NCBI RefSeq assembly: GCF_014203695.1
Contig: NZ_JACHJO010000011.1
Location: 124,001-188,000 of the forward strand
DNA: 64,000 nucleotides
Direction of reading: 5' to 3'
From: Nocardiopsis algeriensis
GTDB lineage: Bacteria > Actinomycetota > Actinomycetes > Streptosporangiales > Streptosporangiaceae
The position numbers and the translations under genes are program-made. Of this stretch, positions 54,938 through 62,949 are shown piece after piece. The notes below the pieces were generated by a model that made no database searches, was not told the origin of the DNA, and saw nothing but the letters and a program-made list of their open reading frames with translations. The first letter of the stretch is position 1. Each line of letters opens with the position of its first letter.

Positions 54938-56476
54938 ATGAGCACCTTCTTGATCGAGCCCGGGGCGAAGCTGGCCAACCGGTACCGCCTTGACCAGGTG
55001 GTGAGCGAAACCGGCGGGGCGACCCGCTGGAAGGCCACCGACGAGACCCTCGCCCGGCCCGTGGCGGTGTGGACCTTCGCCGAGGGCTTCCCCCGCACCT
55101 CCGAGGTCGTACGCGCGGCACGAGCCACCAGCCGCGTCACCGACGCACGCGTCACCCAGGTCTTCGACGCCGACGACACCTCTTCCATCCCCTACGTGGT
55201 CGAGGAGTGGGTCGTCGGCTCCTCCCTGGCCGACCTGCTCCGGCAGGGCCCCCTCGAGCCCGAGCGCGCGGCCGGCCTGGTCGCCGAGGCCGCCGAGGCG
55301 ATCGCAGCCGCGCACGCGAGCGGGCTCCACCACCTGTGCCTGACCCCGAGCAAGCTCATGTGGAGCAACGGCGGAGCGGTCAAGGTGACCGGTATCGGCG
55401 TGGACGCCGCCCTCCAGGGTGTCAGCAGCGCCGACCCGGCCGCGAGCGACGCCCAGGGGCTGGGCAACCTGCTCTACGCGGCCCTCACCGGCCTGTGGCC
55501 CGGCGGCCCCGCGAACGGCCTTCCGGCGGCTCCCCAGGGCCCCGCCGGCGCCTACCCGCCGGGGCAGATCCGCCAGGGTGTCAACGAACCCCTGTCCACC
55601 ATCACCATCCGGTCCGCCCTGCCCCACCTCGTCGGCCAGATGGTCCCCGGACCGGCCATCACCTCACCCGCCGAGTTCTGCGCCGCCATGGCGGAGGTCC
55701 CCAGGATCATCCCCCTGCCGGTGGCGCCCACCGAGACGGTGCCGCCGCCCGAGCCCGGCACCTCCCGGCGCACCGGTGAGTTCGGGAGCACCGGCCCCCG
55801 ACGCAGTGCACGTTCCTCCCAGGCCCGGGACCAGCGCGCCGAGCCCTCCCGGACGGAGCGGCGCGCCACCGGCGGCCGTGTGTCGCCGCGGCAGATCGCC
55901 GTCGGCGCGATGGCGGTCGTCCTGTTCGCGGCCGTGATCATCGGTGCCTGGACCGTCGGCAGCATGATCAGCGGTGCCGGAGACGAGGAGGACCCGACCG
56001 GCACGGAGACCGCCCAGCCCTCCGAGGAACCCGTCGAACTGGAGACCGTGGCGATCCAGGCGTCCGCCGGACTGAACCCGCACGGCAACACCGACGAGCA
56101 CAGCGACACCGCCCCCCGCTCCTACGACGGCGATCCGTCGTCCGCCTGGAAGACCCAGGGGTACCGCGACCCGCTCAGCATCATCAAACCGGGGGTGGGC
56201 CTGCGGCTCGACCTCGGTGAGAGCTATGAGATCGGGGAGATCGTCCTGGACATGGGCGGCGAGGGCTACGAGTTCGACATCCGGGTCGGTGACGTCGAGG
56301 GAGCGTCCGAGAACGACTTCGAGGTCGTCCAGCAGGCCTCCGGCGGCTCGCAGACGATCGAGTTGGAGGAGCCCGCCAGCGGACGCTACCTCCTGATCTG
56401 GTTCACTGAACTGCCACAGCAGAGTGACGGGGACTACCGGGGTCTGGTCAACGAGATCGAGGTACGCGGTTCCTAG
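54938..56476 (+). CDS. Membrane pseudokinase with extracellular discoidin-like domain
   Basis: A 512-residue protein. Residues 1-230 are related to Ser/Thr protein kinases but catalytically dead: the VAIK lysine is replaced (VAVWTF), the HRD loop reads HHLCLTPSKLM and no DFG is present. A Pro/Arg-rich linker, one membrane helix (about 320-342) and an extracellular beta-sandwich (SYDGDPSSAWKTQGY, GLRLDLGESYEIGEIVLD) follow. The latter resembles F5/8-type discoidin domains. In Mycobacterium tuberculosis the equivalent pseudokinase is the C-terminal part of MviN and recruits FhaA; here it is a separate gene behind two murJ copies. It probably gates MurJ by phosphorylation-dependent contacts. Confidence 0.85.
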   Translation: MSTFLIEPGAKLANRYRLDQVVSETGGATRWKATDETLARPVAVWTFAEGFPRTSEVVRAARATSRVTDARVTQVFDADDTSSIPYVVEEWVVGSSLADLLRQGPLEPERAAGLVAEAAEAIAAAHASGLHHLCLTPSKLMWSNGGAVKVTGIGVDAALQGVSSADPAASDAQGLGNLLYAALTGLWPGGPANGLPAAPQGPAGAYPPGQIRQGVNEPLSTITIRSALPHLVGQMVPGPAITSPAEFCAAMAEVPRIIPLPVAPTETVPPPEPGTSRRTGEFGSTGPRRSARSSQARDQRAEPSRTERRATGGRVSPRQIAVGAMAVVLFAAVIIGAWTVGSMISGAGDEEDPTGTETAQPSEEPVELETVAIQASAGLNPHGNTDEHSDTAPRSYDGDPSSAWKTQGYRDPLSIIKPGVGLRLDLGESYEIGEIVLDMGGEGYEFDIRVGDVEGASENDFEVVQQASGGSQTIELEEPASGRYLLIWFTELPQQSDGDYRGLVNEIEVRGS

Positions 56477-56500
56477 TTGTGAGGTATGTGATCGGCGCTG

Positions 56501-57127
56501 ATGGAAGCGGTCCACGAGCTTCCTGACAAGGAGCTCCTCGAGAGGCATGCTCAGGGTGACGAACAGGCCTTCGCGGTCCTGGTGAAACGTCACCGTGAGC
56601 GCCTCTGGGCTGTCGCGATGCGCATGACGGGCGATCGCGAGGAGGCCTCGGACGCCCTTCAGGACGCCTTCCTGTCCGCGTTCCGCGCCGCCGACCGCTT
56701 CCGCGGGGAGTCCCAGGTCACGACCTGGCTGCACCGCATCGTGGTCAACGCCTGCCACGACCGCCTGCGCCGACGCAAGGTGCGGCCCGCGACACCGACC
56801 GAGGACGACACCCTCGACGTGCTGTCCAACGAGCGTCTGGGCCGCTCCGGCGGGGCGCCCGACCACGCCTCGCAGACCGAGGCACGCCTGGACGTGCACG
56901 CCGCCCTCGACACCCTGCCCCTGGACCAGCGCATGGCTCTGACCCTCGTGGACATGCTCGGCTACCGGGTGGAGGAGGCCGCGCGGATCCTGGACGTGGC
57001 GACCGGCACGGTCAAGAGCAGGTGTGCTCGAGGTCGCGCCAAACTTCTGCCGTCTCTGGCTCATCTGAGGAACCCTCATCATCCCCCAGACGTCACAAGT
57101 GGGAGAGGAGGTGCCAACCCATCGTGA
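56501..57127 (+). CDS. sigM: ECF RNA polymerase sigma factor SigM
   Basis: A 208-residue extracytoplasmic-function sigma factor. Region 2 covers about residues 20-90 (FAVLVKRHRERLWAVAMRMTGDREEASDALQDAFLSAF region, with the -10 recognition helix FRGESQVTTWLHRIVVN). Region 4 is near residues 130-185 (LDTLPLDQRMALTLVDMLGYRVEEAARILDVATGTVKSR as separate helices). Start ATG at 56501, 24 bp after the pseudokinase gene. Its stop overlaps the anti-sigma gene start. Synteny with trxB places it as SigM, a stress and envelope sigma factor. Confidence 0.9.
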   Translation: MEAVHELPDKELLERHAQGDEQAFAVLVKRHRERLWAVAMRMTGDREEASDALQDAFLSAFRAADRFRGESQVTTWLHRIVVNACHDRLRRRKVRPATPTEDDTLDVLSNERLGRSGGAPDHASQTEARLDVHAALDTLPLDQRMALTLVDMLGYRVEEAARILDVATGTVKSRCARGRAKLLPSLAHLRNPHHPPDVTSGRGGANPS

Positions 57128-57960
57128 CGTCCCACCCTGATGTGGAGGCACTCGCGTTCTTCGCCGAGGAGCTGTTGGAGCCCGCTGAGGAACGCACCGT
57201 GGCCGACCACCTGCAGACCTGCACGGCCTGCGCCACCGCCCTGGACGAGCTCTCCGAGGTGAGCCGCGCCCTGGCCGACGTGCCGCTGCCGTCGCTGCCC
57301 CAGGACGTCGCCGACCTCCTCGACCAGCGGGTGGCGACCGCCGTGCGCGAGCGCTCGGCGCAGCGCACCGAGGAGGGGCGCGCTCCTGCCGGACCGCCGC
57401 CCGCCGAAAGGCCGGGCGGTGCGACCGTGGTCCCGATCTCCCGTGCCCGGCGGCGCGGGTTCCACATGCCCGGCCTGCTGCTGGTCGCCGCGGCGGCGGT
57501 CGTCGTGGGCGGTGGCGGAGCCATGTTGTACAACGGCGTCCTGGCCGACCGGGGAGCCGAGACCGGTGCCGCCGCGCCGCTGATGGAGAGCAGTCCCGAG
57601 CACAGCGAGCCGGACACGGCCCAGTCCTACAGACCGGTGGTCGTCGGCAGCGGTACCGCCTACACCGAGGCCGGGCTGGCCGACCAGGCCGCCGAGGTGC
57701 TGGCCGCCGGCACAGCGTTCGAGCAGGGGCCCGGCATCCAGGAGAACACCCGGTACTCCCCCGAGGGCTGCGCCGCCGCCCTCGGCGAGCAACTCGGCAC
57801 CCGTTTCACCCTGGTCGACGACGCCGGCTACGAGGGTGCCCCGGCATGGGTCCTCTTCGCCCCCGAGGGCGAGAAGGTGGACGTGTACGTGGTCGGGACG
57901 GACTGCACGGGCGACGCCAACACCGACGTCCTCGCCTTCGAGACCGTCGAGGCTCCCTAG
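57124..57960 (+). CDS. Anti-sigma factor of SigM (ZAS-domain membrane protein)
   Basis: A 278-residue protein with an N-terminal zinc-finger-type anti-sigma domain: HLQTCTAC gives the H-x3-C-x2-C motif near residues 30-38. A Pro/Arg-rich stretch leads to one membrane helix (about 112-137) and an extracellular domain of 130 residues with a Cys pair (EGCAAAL ... GTDCTGD). GTG at 57124 overlaps the sigM stop by four bases, so both are co-translated. It should hold SigM at the membrane until a signal releases it. Confidence 0.86.
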   Translation: MTSHPDVEALAFFAEELLEPAEERTVADHLQTCTACATALDELSEVSRALADVPLPSLPQDVADLLDQRVATAVRERSAQRTEEGRAPAGPPPAERPGGATVVPISRARRRGFHMPGLLLVAAAAVVVGGGGAMLYNGVLADRGAETGAAAPLMESSPEHSEPDTAQSYRPVVVGSGTAYTEAGLADQAAEVLAAGTAFEQGPGIQENTRYSPEGCAAALGEQLGTRFTLVDDAGYEGAPAWVLFAPEGEKVDVYVVGTDCTGDANTDVLAFETVEAP

Positions 57961-57972
57961 ACCCTCTTTTTT

Positions 57973-58184
57973 GGATCATCTCGGGCTGCACGACCGCCAG
58001 GCGCCCCCTTGCCGCGTCGGAGAGCTTGCGAAGCCTCCCGGACTGAGCTGCGCTCCCCGCCTCGCAAGGGAACACCTGGCCGGCCGTTCGCCGGGGAATC
58101 GGCTCCGCCGATACGGCGAGAGCATCCACGAAACAGGGCCCCGGCCCTGCTTCCCGGATCATCTCGGGCTGCACGGCCGCCAGG
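57973..58184. repeat. Dispersed intergenic repeat, copy B (one full unit plus start of a second)
   Basis: The 29-bp head starting GGATCATCTCGGGCTGCACG occurs at 57973 and again at 58156 with one mismatch, giving a 183-bp period. The unit body (57973-58129) is the homologue of 9576-9731. At the junction GAAACAGGGCCCCGGCCCTG (58130-58149) can form a short hairpin. The second unit breaks off after 29 bp. It follows the anti-sigma stop codon by 12 bp. The 183-bp period is a multiple of three. The rest of 57961-58418 holds the trxB promoter. Confidence 0.75.
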
Positions 58185-58324
58185 AGATCCTCAGCACCCG
58201 CGCTCCCCCACCGACGCCCGCCCGCCACTCCGGCCGTCTCGCACCGGCCCGCCGCCGCACGGCCGAGGACCTCGGGTCCGCAGCAGCGGCAGGGCCTCGG
58301 CGTAGGCGACGGGCTGCGGGGCAG

Positions 58325-58350
58325 GGAATGCGCGGCACCTACCATCGGTT
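58325..58350 (+). promoter_or_regulatory. SigR-type promoter of trxBA
   Basis: GGAAT (58325-58329), exactly 18 bp, then GTT (58348-58350): the GGAAT-N18-GTT consensus of the oxidative-stress sigma factor SigR known from Streptomyces, where trxBA is a classic target. It lies about 70 bp before the trxB start. Confidence 0.7.
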
Positions 58351-58418
58351 GTGGTTAACCGACTCCCCCGCTGGCCACATCTCGTGGCCCGGGCAGCAAT
58401 CGTGAAGGGCCAACGAGC

Positions 58419-59351
58419 GTGAGTGACGTCCGCAATGTCATCATCATCGGTTCGGGACCGGCGGGATATACCGCCGCGGTCTACGCCGCCCGGGCCGAGC
58501 TTCGCCCCCTGGTGTTCGAGGGTTCCATCACCGCGGGCGGTGCCCTCATGAACACGACAGAGGTGGAGAACTTCCCCGGCTTCCCCGACGGCATCATGGG
58601 CCCCGACCTCATGGACAACATGCGCAAGCAGGCCGAGCGTTTCGGCGCCGAGCTGGTTCCCGAGGACGTCACCTCCGTGAACCTGTCCGCACCGGTCAAG
58701 GAGGTGACCGCGGGCGGCGAGACCTTCCGCGCGCACACCGTCATCGTCGCCACCGGCTCCGGCTACCGCGAGTTGGGTGTGCCCGGTGAGAAGGAACTGT
58801 CCGGGCGCGGCACGTCCTGGTGCGCCACCTGCGACGGCTTCTTCTTCCGCGACCAGGACATCGCGGTGGTCGGCGGCGGCGACACCGCCATGGAGGAGGC
58901 CCTCTTCCTCACCCGCTTCGCCAGGTCCGTGACGGTGATCCACCGCCGCGACGAGCTGCGCGCCAGCCGCATCATGGCCGAGCGCGCCTTCGCCAACGAG
59001 AAGATCTCGTTCCTGTGGAACACCGAGGTCGTCAAGGTCCTGGGCGAGGAGCGCGTGAGCGGCCTGAAGGTCGTGAACAACCAGACCCAGGAGTCCAGCA
59101 CCCTGGACGTCACCGGTGTGTTCGTCGCGATCGGCCACGACCCCCGGGTCGACCTGTTCCGCGACCAGCTGGAGCTGGACGACGAGGGCTACCTGAAGGT
59201 CGACCACCCCTCGACCCGGACCAGCGTCGCGGGCGTCTTCGCCGCCGGCGACGTGGTGGACCACCAGTACCGCCAGGCGATCACCGCGGCCGGTACCGGA
59301 TGCGCCGCCGCCCTGGACGCCGAGCGCTACCTCGCCGACATCGGCAACTGA
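58419..59351 (+). CDS. trxB: Thioredoxin reductase
   Basis: A 310-residue flavoprotein that reduces thioredoxin with NADPH. It has the FAD loop [16 protein letters not shown], the redox-active CATC (C135, C138), the NADPH-binding [11 protein letters not shown] and the C-terminal [20 protein letters not shown] motif. The GTG start follows GAGCG weakly but gives the canonical [10 protein letters not shown] start. trxA follows 65 bp downstream. A SigR-like promoter precedes it. Confidence 0.95.
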   Translation: MSDVRNVIIIGSGPAGYTAAVYAARAELRPLVFEGSITAGGALMNTTEVENFPGFPDGIMGPDLMDNMRKQAERFGAELVPEDVTSVNLSAPVKEVTAGGETFRAHTVIVATGSGYRELGVPGEKELSGRGTSWCATCDGFFFRDQDIAVVGGGDTAMEEALFLTRFARSVTVIHRRDELRASRIMAERAFANEKISFLWNTEVVKVLGEERVSGLKVVNNQTQESSTLDVTGVFVAIGHDPRVDLFRDQLELDDEGYLKVDHPSTRTSVAGVFAAGDVVDHQYRQAITAAGTGCAAALDAERYLADIGN

Positions 59352-59416
59352 AATTCCGGGGCCGCCGTACAGCGGCCCCGATCCCGCATCCCGCTTGCTT
59401 CGAACCAAGGAGAAGA

Positions 59417-59740
59417 ATGTCTGCTGTCAAGACCGTGACCGACGCGACTTTCAAGGACGAGGTCCTCACCAGTGACAAGCCCGTCCTGGTGGACTTCTGG
59501 GCCGACTGGTGCGGTCCCTGCAAGCAGATGGCCCCCATCCTGGACAAGATGGCGGAGGAGTACGGCGACAAGATCCAGATCGTCAAGCTCAACACCGACC
59601 AGAACCCGGAGACCCCCCGCTCCTACAACGTCATGTCGCTGCCGACCATGAACGTCTACAAGGGCGGTGAGGTCGTCAAGCAGCTGATCGGCGCCAAGCC
59701 CAAGCGCGTCCTGGAGAAGGAACTGGCCGAGTTCCTGTAA
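59417..59740 (+). CDS. trxA: Thioredoxin
   Basis: A 107-residue thioredoxin with the active site WADWCGPCK (C32, C35) and the cis-proline loop MSLPTMNVYKGG. ATG after AAGGAGAAG. It is the second gene of the trxBA unit and is closed by a strong hairpin. Reduced by TrxB, it serves general disulfide reduction in the cytoplasm. Confidence 0.96.
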   Translation: MSAVKTVTDATFKDEVLTSDKPVLVDFWADWCGPCKQMAPILDKMAEEYGDKIQIVKLNTDQNPETPRSYNVMSLPTMNVYKGGEVVKQLIGAKPKRVLEKELAEFL

Positions 59741-59760
59741 CCAGGCACACAGGTACATGT

Positions 59761-59795
59761 GAGAGGCCCCCGGAGTCCGGGGGCCTCTCGTCTTC
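59761..59795 (+). terminator. Terminator of trxBA
   Basis: Arms 59761-59774 and 59776-59789 are complementary over 14 bases (about 12 bp plus loop) and are followed by GTCTTC. It lies 20 bp after the trxA stop, between convergent trxA and parB. Confidence 0.75.
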
Positions 59796-59805
59796 TCCGC
59801 TGCGG

Positions 59806-59821
59806 TGTTTCACGTGAAACG
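59806..59821. promoter_or_regulatory. parS site 1 (15/16 match)
   Basis: TGTTTCACGTGAAACG differs from the parS consensus TGTTTCACGTGAAACA only at the last base. It lies between the trxBA terminator and the parB stop codon. Confidence 0.85.
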
Positions 59822-59838
59822 CCGCCGTCGGCGCACCG

Positions 59839-60825
59839 TCAGGCGGAGTGCCCGCCCATCTGCTCGATGATCCGCTCCAGGTCCTCGACCGAGGCGAACT
59901 CCACCACGATCTTGCCCTTGCGCTTGCCGATGTCCACCTTGACGGTGGTGTCCAGCCGGTCCGCCAGACGTGAGGCCCAGTCCTCGACATGCGGAGGGTT
60001 GACCGCCTTGAGGGAGGTACGGCGCTTGCGCTCGGCCTCCTCGATCTCGTGGCCCTTCGCGTGGAGGGCCACGATCTCCTCCAGGGAGCGGACCGACAGC
60101 CCCTCCGTGTTCACGCGTGTGGCGAGGCGCTCCATGAGCTCCGGGTCGTCCTTGACCCGCAGCAGGGCCCGCGCGTGCCCGGCGCTCAGCACACCGGACG
60201 CCACCCTCGGCTGGATCGAGGCGGGGAGCTGGAGCAGGCGCAGCATGTTGCCGACGTACTCACGGGACTTGCCGACCTGCTGGGCCAGTTCGGCGTGGGT
60301 GGTCCCGAAGTCGTCCAGCATCTGCTGATAGGCGGCGGCCTCCTCCAGGGGGTTGAGCTGCTGGCGGTGCAGATTCTCCAGCAGCGCCTCACGCAGCAGC
60401 TGGTCGTCCTCGGTACCGCGGACGATGGCGGGGATACGCTCCAGGTCGGCCAACTGGCTCGCCCGGAAGCGGCGCTCTCCCATGATCAGCTCGTAGCCGA
60501 CCTCCTGCCCGGGCGGCAGCTTGCGCACCACCACGGGCTGCAGGACACCGACCTCGACGATCGAGTCCCGAAGCTCCTCCAGGGCCTGCTCGTCGAAGTG
60601 GACACGCGGCTGGCGGGGGTTGGGGCGGATGTCGGTGAGCGCGACCTCCTCCAGGTACGTCCCGTCCGGCAGGGGCAGCGGGCCCGGAGGCTCGTCCCGC
60701 ACGCCCACATCCGCTGTCCCGTTCGCGGCCGACCCGACCGCGCTGCCAGGGGCCACCGGGGCCGGAGGCCCCTGAGGTATGAGCGCGCCCAGTCCCTTGC
60801 CCAGTCCGCGCCGTGGCTGACTCAC
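59839..60825 (-). CDS. parB: Chromosome-partitioning protein ParB
   Basis: A 328-residue ParB/Spo0J-type CTPase that binds parS and spreads along DNA to load SMC and organise origins. Start GTG gives VSQPRRGLGKGLGALIP after GGAAGGGA. The N-terminal CTP-binding region has IRPNPRQPR and GERRFRA (with ENLHRQQLNPLEEA), the central HTH reads TTHAELAQQVGKSREYVGN and a C-terminal dimerisation domain ends IIEQMGGHSA. parA lies 74 bp upstream. Seven parS-like sites lie within 3.2 kb. Confidence 0.96.
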   Translation of the reverse strand: MSQPRRGLGKGLGALIPQGPPAPVAPGSAVGSAANGTADVGVRDEPPGPLPLPDGTYLEEVALTDIRPNPRQPRVHFDEQALEELRDSIVEVGVLQPVVVRKLPPGQEVGYELIMGERRFRASQLADLERIPAIVRGTEDDQLLREALLENLHRQQLNPLEEAAAYQQMLDDFGTTHAELAQQVGKSREYVGNMLRLLQLPASIQPRVASGVLSAGHARALLRVKDDPELMERLATRVNTEGLSVRSLEEIVALHAKGHEIEEAERKRRTSLKAVNPPHVEDWASRLADRLDTTVKVDIGKRKGKIVVEFASVEDLERIIEQMGGHSA

Positions 60826-60899
60826 CGGCAATTCCCTTCCACACTTCTCAGAACTTCGTCCGGCGGCACCTGCCGGGAGGCCGCGATCGCGGCGCGCCC

Positions 60900-61883
60900 T
60901 CAGTGCCGCTTCGCCCGGTGGGCGATCTCCCGAGCCGCCTCCAGATAGGCGAGGGCGCCGCTGGATCCCGGGTCGTAGGTCATCACCGACTGGCCGTAGC
61001 TGGGCGCCTCGGAGACGCGGACGCTCCGCGGGATCAGCGTCTTCAGCACCGTGTCTCCGAAGTGGGAGCGCACCTCGTCGGCCACCTGCTGGGAGAGGCG
61101 GGTGCGACCGTCGTACATCGTCAGCAGGATGGTGCTGACCGCCAGCCCCGGGTTGAGGTGGGACTGGACGAGCTCGACGTTGCGCAGCAGCTGCCCCAGG
61201 CCCTCCAGCGCGTAGTACTCGCACTGGATCGGGATCATGACCTCGTCGCACGCCACCATCGCGTTGACCGTGAGCAGGCCGAGCGACGGCGGGCAGTCGA
61301 TGAGGATGTAGTCGAGGTCGGAGGTGTCGTAGGCGGCGAAGGCGCGCTTGAGACGGGCCTCGCGCGCCACGAGCGAGACCAACTCGATCTCCGCCCCCGC
61401 CAGGTCGATGGTCGCCGGGGCACACCACAGGTTGGGGATGTCCGGCACCGGCTGGGCGAGCTTGCGGATCTCCTCGTCCTCGACCAAGCAGTGGTAGATG
61501 GAGCGGGTCCGGTTGTCGCGCTCCATGCTGAGCGCCGTGGAGGCGTTGCCCTGAGGGTCCAGGTCGACGACGAGGACACGCTGGCCGTGCATCGCCAGGG
61601 CTGCGGCGATGTTGACCGTCGTCGTGGTCTTGCCGACGCCGCCCTTCTGGTTGGCGACGCTGATCACCCGGCACGACTCCGGCCGGGGCCAGACCTCCTC
61701 CTGTCCACGGGAGGACATCGCGGCGCGGGCAGCGCGGGCGAGCGGTGTGTCGGGGGCGCCGCTGTAGGAGCCGGATGTCGATGTTTCACGTGAAACATCG
61801 AGGAGGTCTCCGTAGGCACCCGCGGATGTTTCACGTGAAACATCGAAGTTGTCGGCTGGGTTCTGGGACACGAATGAGTTCAC
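60900..61883 (-). CDS. parA: Chromosome-partitioning ATPase ParA
   Basis: A 327-residue Walker-type ATPase that moves the ParB-parS complex. The deviant Walker A is KGGVGKTTT near residue 80, Walker B-like DYILIDCPPS near 192. The first 70 residues are an extension in which two copies of DVSRETS are simply the translation of the two parS sites inside the gene. ATG at 61883 overlaps the rsmG stop by four bases. A shorter protein starting after the parS sites is conceivable, for example at the ATG giving MSSRGQEEVW. Confidence 0.95.
   Translation of the reverse strand: MNSFVSQNPADNFDVSRETSAGAYGDLLDVSRETSTSGSYSGAPDTPLARAARAAMSSRGQEEVWPRPESCRVISVANQKGGVGKTTTTVNIAAALAMHGQRVLVVDLDPQGNASTALSMERDNRTRSIYHCLVEDEEIRKLAQPVPDIPNLWCAPATIDLAGAEIELVSLVAREARLKRAFAAYDTSDLDYILIDCPPSLGLLTVNAMVACDEVMIPIQCEYYALEGLGQLLRNVELVQSHLNPGLAVSTILLTMYDGRTRLSQQVADEVRSHFGDTVLKTLIPRSVRVSEAPSYGQSVMTYDPGSSGALAYLEAAREIAHRAKRH
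61782..61797. promoter_or_regulatory. parS site 2, inside the parA coding region
   Basis: Perfect TGTTTCACGTGAAACA, in a 22-bp palindrome (61779-61800). On the minus strand it reads as D-V-S-R-E-T-S of the ParA N-terminal extension. Confidence 0.95.
61827..61842. promoter_or_regulatory. parS site 3, inside the parA coding region
   Basis: Perfect TGTTTCACGTGAAACA within a 20-bp palindrome (61825-61844), 45 bp from site 2 and in the same reading phase, again giving D-V-S-R-E-T-S. Confidence 0.95.
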
Positions 61884-62611
61884 CTCTTCCGTCCGCGCTT
61901 CTTCTTGCCGCCCCCGGTCTTCTTCTGGGAACCAGCGGACGGGGGCGGACCACCGTCGGATGTCACCGTGACGCGAACGACCGTGGTAGCGGGTTCGACT
62001 TTACCCCGCCCGACCCGGATCACATCGCTGACGCCAGGACGCAGTTTCGAAACGTCTTTCTCCGCGGCGGCGAGTTCGGCCTCCGCCTGCTCACCCTTGA
62101 GCGCCAGAAGACTGCCGCCCTTGCGCAGGAGCGGCAGCGCCCAGCCGGCCAGGCGGGGCAGCGGTGCCACGGCCCGCGCGGTCACGAAGTCGGTGAACAG
62201 CTCCCCGTGGACCTCCTCGGCCCTCCCCCGACGCACCTCCACATTGGGCAGGTCCAGGAGGGCGACCGCCTCGTCGAGGAAGACGGTCCGTCGGAGCAGC
62301 GGCTCCAGCAGGACCATCCGGATGTCCGGACGCATCAGGCCGAGCACCAGGCCCGGGAGGCCCGCCCCCGAACCGATGTCGACCACCTCCGCCCCCTCGG
62401 GCAGGAGCTCCTCGACGACCGCGCAGTTGATGAGGTGCCGCTCCCACAGACGGGGCACCTCACGCGGCCCGATCAAGCCACGTCGCACACCGTCGTCGGC
62501 GAGCAGTTCGGCGTAGCGCCGGGCCTTCGGCAGGAACTCGCCGAAGACCTCCTCCGCGGCTGCCGAGGGTGCGGGCGGGACAGCTCCGGCTTCCTCAGTC
62601 CCCGAGGTCAT
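61880..62611 (-). CDS. rsmG: 16S rRNA (guanine-527 N7)-methyltransferase
   Basis: A 243-residue SAM methyltransferase (GidB). It has the rRNA-recognition LWERHLINCAVV, the SAM loop VDIGSGAGLPGLVLGL near residue 78, the EPLLRRTVFLDE segment and FVTARAVAPLPRLAGWALPLL. The C-terminus is a Lys/Arg/Gly tail (KKTGGGKKKRGRKR). Loss of the orthologue gives low-level streptomycin resistance in other bacteria. Its stop overlaps the parA start, so the three genes rsmG-parA-parB form one unit. Confidence 0.94.
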   Translation of the reverse strand: MTSGTEEAGAVPPAPSAAAEEVFGEFLPKARRYAELLADDGVRRGLIGPREVPRLWERHLINCAVVEELLPEGAEVVDIGSGAGLPGLVLGLMRPDIRMVLLEPLLRRTVFLDEAVALLDLPNVEVRRGRAEEVHGELFTDFVTARAVAPLPRLAGWALPLLRKGGSLLALKGEQAEAELAAAEKDVSKLRPGVSDVIRVGRGKVEPATTVVRVTVTSDGGPPPSAGSQKKTGGGKKKRGRKR

Positions 62612-62804
62612 GGGTCACCACCTGTCGGAACTCGTCCATCTTCACTTCCAAGCTCAGCTCACCGGCGGGCCCGCGGTGCGGTCCTTCACTCCTCCGAAGG
62701 AGCGTTCCACCGCACCGGCCGGCGAAGGGATGCCCGCACCGGCCGGATGAACGCCGCGCGGGACAGGAAAGGCCCTCCCCGATCCTACGCGCACGGCCTG
62801 TCGA

Positions 62805-62820
62805 TGTTTCACGTGAAACA
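62805..62820. promoter_or_regulatory. parS site 4
   Basis: Perfect TGTTTCACGTGAAACA in the jag-rsmG gap. Confidence 0.95.
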
Positions 62821-62842
62821 GGCGCCCTCCCCGATCCCCCGG

Positions 62843-62858
62843 TGTTTCACGTGAAACA
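62843..62858. promoter_or_regulatory. parS site 5
   Basis: Perfect TGTTTCACGTGAAACA, extended to a 24-bp palindrome (62839-62862) by CCGG/CCGG arms; 38 bp from site 4. Confidence 0.95.
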
Positions 62859-62878
62859 CCGGCGAGAGCCGACGGCCG

Positions 62879-62894
62879 CGTTTCACGTGAAACA
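62879..62894. promoter_or_regulatory. parS site 6 (15/16 match)
   Basis: CGTTTCACGTGAAACA differs from consensus only at the first base; 36 bp from site 5. Confidence 0.88.
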
Positions 62895-62949
62895 TCGCGT
62901 GCGCACGCCCCCCGCGGCCCGGCGAGGGTTCCGCCCCGGGCACACAGAA

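Noticed and set aside
54675-54941. 88-codon plus-strand ORF between murJ copy 2 and the pseudokinase gene
   Set aside because: No ribosome site, Arg/Pro/His-rich random-looking composition, and it overlaps the start region of the pseudokinase gene.
57806-58345. 179-codon minus-strand ORF over repeat copy B
   Set aside because: No ribosome site, runs into the anti-sigma coding region, and the frame is broken by a one-base gap in the homologous copy A.
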